64,000 bases of DNA from contig NZ_CP066126.1 of assembly GCF_020544465.1 (NCBI RefSeq), forward strand, positions 3,162,001-3,226,000, given 5' to 3'. Below the pieces are notes generated by a model, which saw only the letters and a list, made by a program, of their open reading frames with translations, had not been told where the DNA came from and made no database searches. Of this stretch, positions 60,690 to 64,000 are shown in pieces (the stretch's first letter is position 1; every line of letters starts with the position of its first letter). Source of the DNA: Chromobacterium rhizoryzae. Its GTDB lineage: Bacteria; Pseudomonadota; Gammaproteobacteria; Burkholderiales; Chromobacteriaceae. The position numbers and the translations under genes are program-made.

Positions 60690-63360
60690 CCCGCAACCCA
60701 TAAATCAGCCCCAAGCGCGGGTCCAGCGATACGCGCACCTCTCCCATCTGGTAATCGCCGTCCTTTGTCAACGGCAATACATGGCAATGACTGAGCAAGG
60801 GATGCTCGCTCAAAGCCGGATACCCAGGTTGCTCCAGTAAATGCAGGACCAGCTGTCGGCGCGACAATTTGATGTGCCGTTCAAACAGTCTTTGGGCAAG
60901 CGCATCCGACACGGCTTGCTGCGGATCGAACGATGCGCCATCCGGCTCAGGCCGCCAGCGCCCATCGGCATCGACCCAGACCGGAATCACGGTCAGGCTG
61001 TCATCCCCCAGCCGGGTGCGGTTGCGCAAGGCCAAGGTATCGTCTTCATCAGCGCCATGCGGCTTGCCGATGTAAGCGATGGCGGCCTCACTCTGTAGAT
61101 CCAGCGCAATCTGCTGCGCCAACTGCGCCTGAAAATTGGCCTTGGCGCCATGACGGGTGCGTTCCACCATTTCAAGCCGTTCGCGCAAGGCCTCCGGCAA
61201 ATGATCCAAATCCGGCCAGGGCGCGTACACCGCCTGCACCAGGCGGTCGATGTCCTGCGGCAGCCGCCAGACTGGCTCGTTTTGCAGCACGGCCCAGGTC
61301 ACCAGGCAGAGGTAATCGCCATACACCCGTCCCCAGCCGGTCTGCTCCAGTTCGGGCACCACGTCGGCTAGCAAGCCGGCCACTTGCAATCGTGGTTGCG
61401 CGTGCGCCGCCGGGCGTTGTTTGCGTTGATGCCGGTGCAAGCGGCCGGCGCGTTGCAATAGAAGGTCGACGGGACAGAGATCGGAAATCATGAAATCGAA
61501 ATCAATGTCCAGGCTTTGCTCCGCCACTTGCGTCGCAATCAGCAAAGCACGCTTGGGACGCGAGCCCATGGCGGGAGAGGAGCCGAAAGTGGACAACACT
61601 TGCTGCTCCAGCTGCCGGCGCTGCTCGGCGGGGAAGCGGGCATGAAACAGCAACAGCATGCCATCTGACGGACAATATGGCCGCAATAGCTGGTACAGCT
61701 GCTGTGCCCGGTCCACGGTATTCACGATGACCACGCCACACCCGTCCTGCTCCAAGGCAAGCCGCGCGGCGGCGGCGATGTGGTCCAAGCCCTCCGGGAG
61801 GCCGGTCACGGCGATAGGCTGCTGTTCACGCGCGTTAAAGGTGGCGCCACGCGCTCCGGCGTCATCCACCAGCAATATCCGCGGATAGGCCGGCGACGGC
61901 AGCTCGCGCTCATCCACGCCCCAGGCCTGCAATAAACGCGCGCGCCGTGTATCCGGCAAAGTGGCGCTCATCAAGATGACCGAGCAACCCAAGGCTTTCA
62001 GCCAAGCCAGCAAGGTTTCAATCAAGCGACCGGTATAGGTGTCGTAGGCATGCACCTCGTCCAAAACCACCACCTTATTGGCCAGCCCCCATAGCCGGAC
62101 AAAGTGATGTTTGACGTTCAATACAGAAAACAAGGCCTGGTCCACAGTGCCCACGCCATAGGGAGACAACAAGCCGCGCCGACGTTGGGCAAACCAGCCG
62201 GAGGAGCCCACCGCGTCATTACCATGCTGATCCCAGATCTCGCGCAAATGCGCAACGGTCTGATTCATGGCGGCCCCGCCATGCAATAGCTGGATATCCT
62301 GCCGCTCCCCGGAGGCGAATGCGCGCAGAAAGGCCAAGGTCCGCTCGAACATGGCATTGCCGGTGGCTTGGGTAGGCAGCGCCAGATAGAAGCCACGGTG
62401 ATGTTGGCGCGCCTGCAAACGCAAGGCCGCGATAAAAGCCAGTTCGGTCTTGCCTTCTCCCATCGGCGCTTCCACCAACATTAGCGCCGGGCCGCTTCCC
62501 TGAACCAACAAAGCGTCGCCGGTTAGTTGCAGCGGCCTCGCCTGTACAGAGGCCTCCGCGCTCAGCAGCCGCGCCAATATCGCGTCACAAGAACAGGCCT
62601 GTTGATGCAATAAGAGCCGGCTGGATGGCCAGCCTAGTTTGTCAGGGGAAGACAGCGCCGATTCCGCCAAACGTCTGGCGGCGTGATAGTGGGCGGATGG
62701 CGTATCGCCTCGCTCTCCAGGCGGAAACCAGTCAGCGTTAGAGCCGATCCAATCGCATACGCTAGTCAGACCGGCCAGCCACTCCACTGCAAGCAGCGGC
62801 AATGAATGATCCGGCGGAACATCAGACGGCGCCAGGGTGTGCCAATAGGCCTGGAATAGACTCTGCCTTGTCTGCTTCCAAATAGCCGGTTCGCGCAGCG
62901 GAGCACCAGCGCCCAAGGAGGTAAAGTTGAAACCGTGGTGGGCGCTGACAGCCTGTGCCGCATCCTGCGCCCATAATCGCGGCACGCCCTCGGCCTGCAA
63001 CAAGCCCGGCAGCAAGGCCGCACTGGCCAAGTCATGCCGGTCTTGCGCCAGCGCCACCACCGATGAGAATGGCAAGCCGGCGCGCTCAACTTGTAAGCGC
63101 CCGGCTTCCCACTTGGCCTGAAACCCCGGAGTGGCTTTGCCGAGATCATGCAAACCCACCAAGGCGGCCAGCCACCCATTCAGGGACTCTGACGGCAGGC
63201 CAAACCAGTCCGGAGCCGTCTCTGGCGCAGCCAGGCACCACTCCAACAGCACGGAGGCTACGGCAGCCACATCCAACATGTGACACAGCAGGCCATGTCC
63301 ACTCTCTTCGCCACTTTTGGCCCACAAGCTGCGCACCGCCACACTCAATGATGTTTCCAT
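60685..63360 (-). CDS. cas3: CRISPR-associated helicase-nuclease Cas3
   Basis: An 891-residue Cas3. The N-terminal HD nuclease has GHGLLCHMLDVA and GLHDLGKATPGFQAKW. The superfamily 2 helicase follows: Walker A VEAPMGEGKTELAF, DEVH box VVLDEVHAYDTYTG, SATLPDTRR and the C-terminal QRAGRLHRHQ. It unwinds and degrades DNA marked by Cascade. It stands apart from cse1 by 205 bp, so it may be transcribed separately. Confidence 0.96.
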   Translation of the reverse strand: METSLSVAVRSLWAKSGEESGHGLLCHMLDVAAVASVLLEWCLAAPETAPDWFGLPSESLNGWLAALVGLHDLGKATPGFQAKWEAGRLQVERAGLPFSSVVALAQDRHDLASAALLPGLLQAEGVPRLWAQDAAQAVSAHHGFNFTSLGAGAPLREPAIWKQTRQSLFQAYWHTLAPSDVPPDHSLPLLAVEWLAGLTSVCDWIGSNADWFPPGERGDTPSAHYHAARRLAESALSSPDKLGWPSSRLLLHQQACSCDAILARLLSAEASVQARPLQLTGDALLVQGSGPALMLVEAPMGEGKTELAFIAALRLQARQHHRGFYLALPTQATGNAMFERTLAFLRAFASGERQDIQLLHGGAAMNQTVAHLREIWDQHGNDAVGSSGWFAQRRRGLLSPYGVGTVDQALFSVLNVKHHFVRLWGLANKVVVLDEVHAYDTYTGRLIETLLAWLKALGCSVILMSATLPDTRRARLLQAWGVDERELPSPAYPRILLVDDAGARGATFNAREQQPIAVTGLPEGLDHIAAAARLALEQDGCGVVIVNTVDRAQQLYQLLRPYCPSDGMLLLFHARFPAEQRRQLEQQVLSTFGSSPAMGSRPKRALLIATQVAEQSLDIDFDFMISDLCPVDLLLQRAGRLHRHQRKQRPAAHAQPRLQVAGLLADVVPELEQTGWGRVYGDYLCLVTWAVLQNEPVWRLPQDIDRLVQAVYAPWPDLDHLPEALRERLEMVERTRHGAKANFQAQLAQQIALDLQSEAAIAYIGKPHGADEDDTLALRNRTRLGDDSLTVIPVWVDADGRWRPEPDGASFDPQQAVSDALAQRLFERHIKLSRRQLVLHLLEQPGYPALSEHPLLSHCHVLPLTKDGDYQMGEVRVSLDPRLGLIYGLRA

Positions 63361-63634
63361 GCACTCAACCCTTGCTGCCGCTCGTACCTAAACAACGGCA
63401 GCGCTTCAGGGCCGCCTTGGAGCTCAAAACAAAGCGGAAACGGATAGCCGCCTTGATGAGTGCTCAATTATGCCGAAAGCAACACTGATAAGCGAAGGAA
63501 CGCGTTTGACATTGCGCAAGGCAAGCCGGATGCGAGTCGATCAGGCTGGTTCTAACGCTGGCGTTCGCAGTCAGGAAGGATAGACAGGCAATTTAGGCAT
63601 GGAGGCAAGACGCGGCCACCCAAGCAGCCGCCCC
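63361..63634. other. Intergenic region upstream of cas3
   Basis: No supported gene. It should contain the cas3 promoter on the minus strand. The frame on the plus strand is the antisense shadow of cas3. I see no array, repeat or strong hairpin. Confidence 0.45.
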
Positions 63635-64000
63635 TCATCCCCCCCGCTTGAGCTGCTCCAACATCTCCTGCCACAGCTCCCGGTACACCGGATTGCTGGC
63701 GCCTTCGCCATGTCCGGGGTTGTCGGCGTTGGGGCGGCGTATCGGTTTATTCAGCGCAAACTGATGGTCGGCCGGGATGCGCATCGCGTTATAGGAATTG
63801 CGGATGAGATCGGCAAAGCGCTCTTGCACGTGATAGGTGCCGAACAACCTGTCCGGCGGCGTGGCGCCGGGAGAGGCGTACCAGGAGGCGATGCGATTGT
63901 TGGCGCGCATGTCCCAGCCGCCGGAAAAGTCGATCACGCCTCTGACCGCCACGCGCTTGGCGATATAGGCGGCCATGCCGCCGCCTTGGGATTGTCCGGA
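63635..64000 (-). CDS. Alpha/beta hydrolase, C-terminal part (cut by window edge)
   Basis: The last ~121 residues of a protein whose start lies beyond the right edge. At the edge the frame shows SGQSQGGGMAAYIAKR, a G-x-S-x-G nucleophile elbow of serine hydrolases. GVIDFSGGWDMRA and YHVQERFADLIRNSYNAMRIP follow, with a His in PADHQFALN near the end. An esterase- or lipase-like enzyme is likely; the substrate cannot be told from this part. Confidence 0.7.
   Translation of the reverse strand, partial: SGQSQGGGMAAYIAKRVAVRGVIDFSGGWDMRANNRIASWYASPGATPPDRLFGTYHVQERFADLIRNSYNAMRIPADHQFALNKPIRRPNADNPGHGEGASNPVYRELWQEMLEQLKRGG

Noticed and set aside
60658..60840. A 60-codon plus-strand frame at the cas3 3' end as a toxin (CreT-like) candidate
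   Set aside because: It is mostly antisense to cas3 and has no toxin features. I therefore propose only the guide-like RNA there, not a toxin-antitoxin RNA pair.
1..64000. tRNA or rRNA genes
   Set aside because: I looked for cloverleaf-like and rRNA segments in the larger gaps and saw none. A covariance-model search was not possible here.

Overview
The window is GC-rich, densely coded DNA. Gene content and protein resemblance (a Chromobacterium-type omega-transaminase, NAD-formate dehydrogenase of the fds type, a Pseudomonas-like glycine betaine catabolism block) suggest a betaproteobacterium of the Chromobacteriaceae (Neisseriales). This placement comes from recalled protein similarity, not from a marker gene.

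Layout. (1) 1-7.7 kb, minus strand: formamidase (cut by the edge), NAD-dependent formate dehydrogenase fdsGBAD, a secreted hypothetical protein and glutathione-independent formaldehyde dehydrogenase. (2) 7.8-30.5 kb, minus strand: choline ABC transporter (choV-choW-choX) with a GbdR-like AraC/GlxA regulator, glycine betaine monooxygenase gbcAB, etfAB, dimethylglycine demethylase dgcAB, a 4VR-domain protein, a betaine-type binding protein, phosphorylcholine phosphatase, a membrane-dipeptidase-family enzyme and heterotetrameric sarcosine oxidase soxBDAG; purU lies divergently at 30.8 kb. Together these form a pathway from phosphorylcholine or betaine to glycine plus one-carbon units. Formaldehyde and formyl-THF can be oxidised to CO2 by FdhA, PurU and the formate dehydrogenase. 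(3) 31.7-35.6 kb: a DUF3141 PHA-synthase-like protein with a histone-H1-like tail, then a tandem glycine riboswitch ahead of a UPF0126/TRIC-family glycine transporter candidate. (4) 35.7-46.6 kb: a LuxR regulator, a polyamine/amine-type catabolic set (aldehyde dehydrogenase, APC permease, class III aminotransferase), a ParE-type toxin-antitoxin pair, and a LysR-controlled set (FAD monooxygenase, RidA, DUF1028, ArgE-like deacylase). (5) 46.7-50.3 kb: a complete His-Xaa-Ser radical-SAM peptide-modification system, hxsD-hxsB-hxsC-hxsA. (6) 50.4-53.4 kb: an aminoglycoside-adenylyltransferase-like protein, small hypothetical proteins and a cold-shock protein. (7) 53.6-63.4 kb: a complete type I-E CRISPR-Cas system (18-repeat array, cas2, cas1, cas6e, cas5e, cas7e, cse2, cse1, cas3). 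(8) An alpha/beta hydrolase cut by the right edge.

Two observations stand out. In the cas3-cse1 intergenic region there is a crRNA-like element on the strand opposite to cas. It has a CRISPR-repeat 3' half ending in the 8-nt handle, then exactly 32 nt of pseudo-spacer, then a degenerate repeat 5' half. The first 17 nt of its pseudo-spacer match a site about 60 bp upstream of cse1 at 14 of 17 positions. That site sits directly behind an AAG PAM, and the mismatches fall at positions 6, 9 and 12, of which 6 and 12 are positions that Cascade flips out. This looks like a natural RNA guide that turns Cascade onto its own promoter. Second, three families of small inverted-repeat elements (MITEs) with 5'-TNA-3' flanks, the target preference of the IS1031 group of IS5, are scattered through the metabolic region. 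They repeatedly sit exactly on stop codons, one forms the tail of a LysR protein, and one lies inside an aptamer of the glycine riboswitch.
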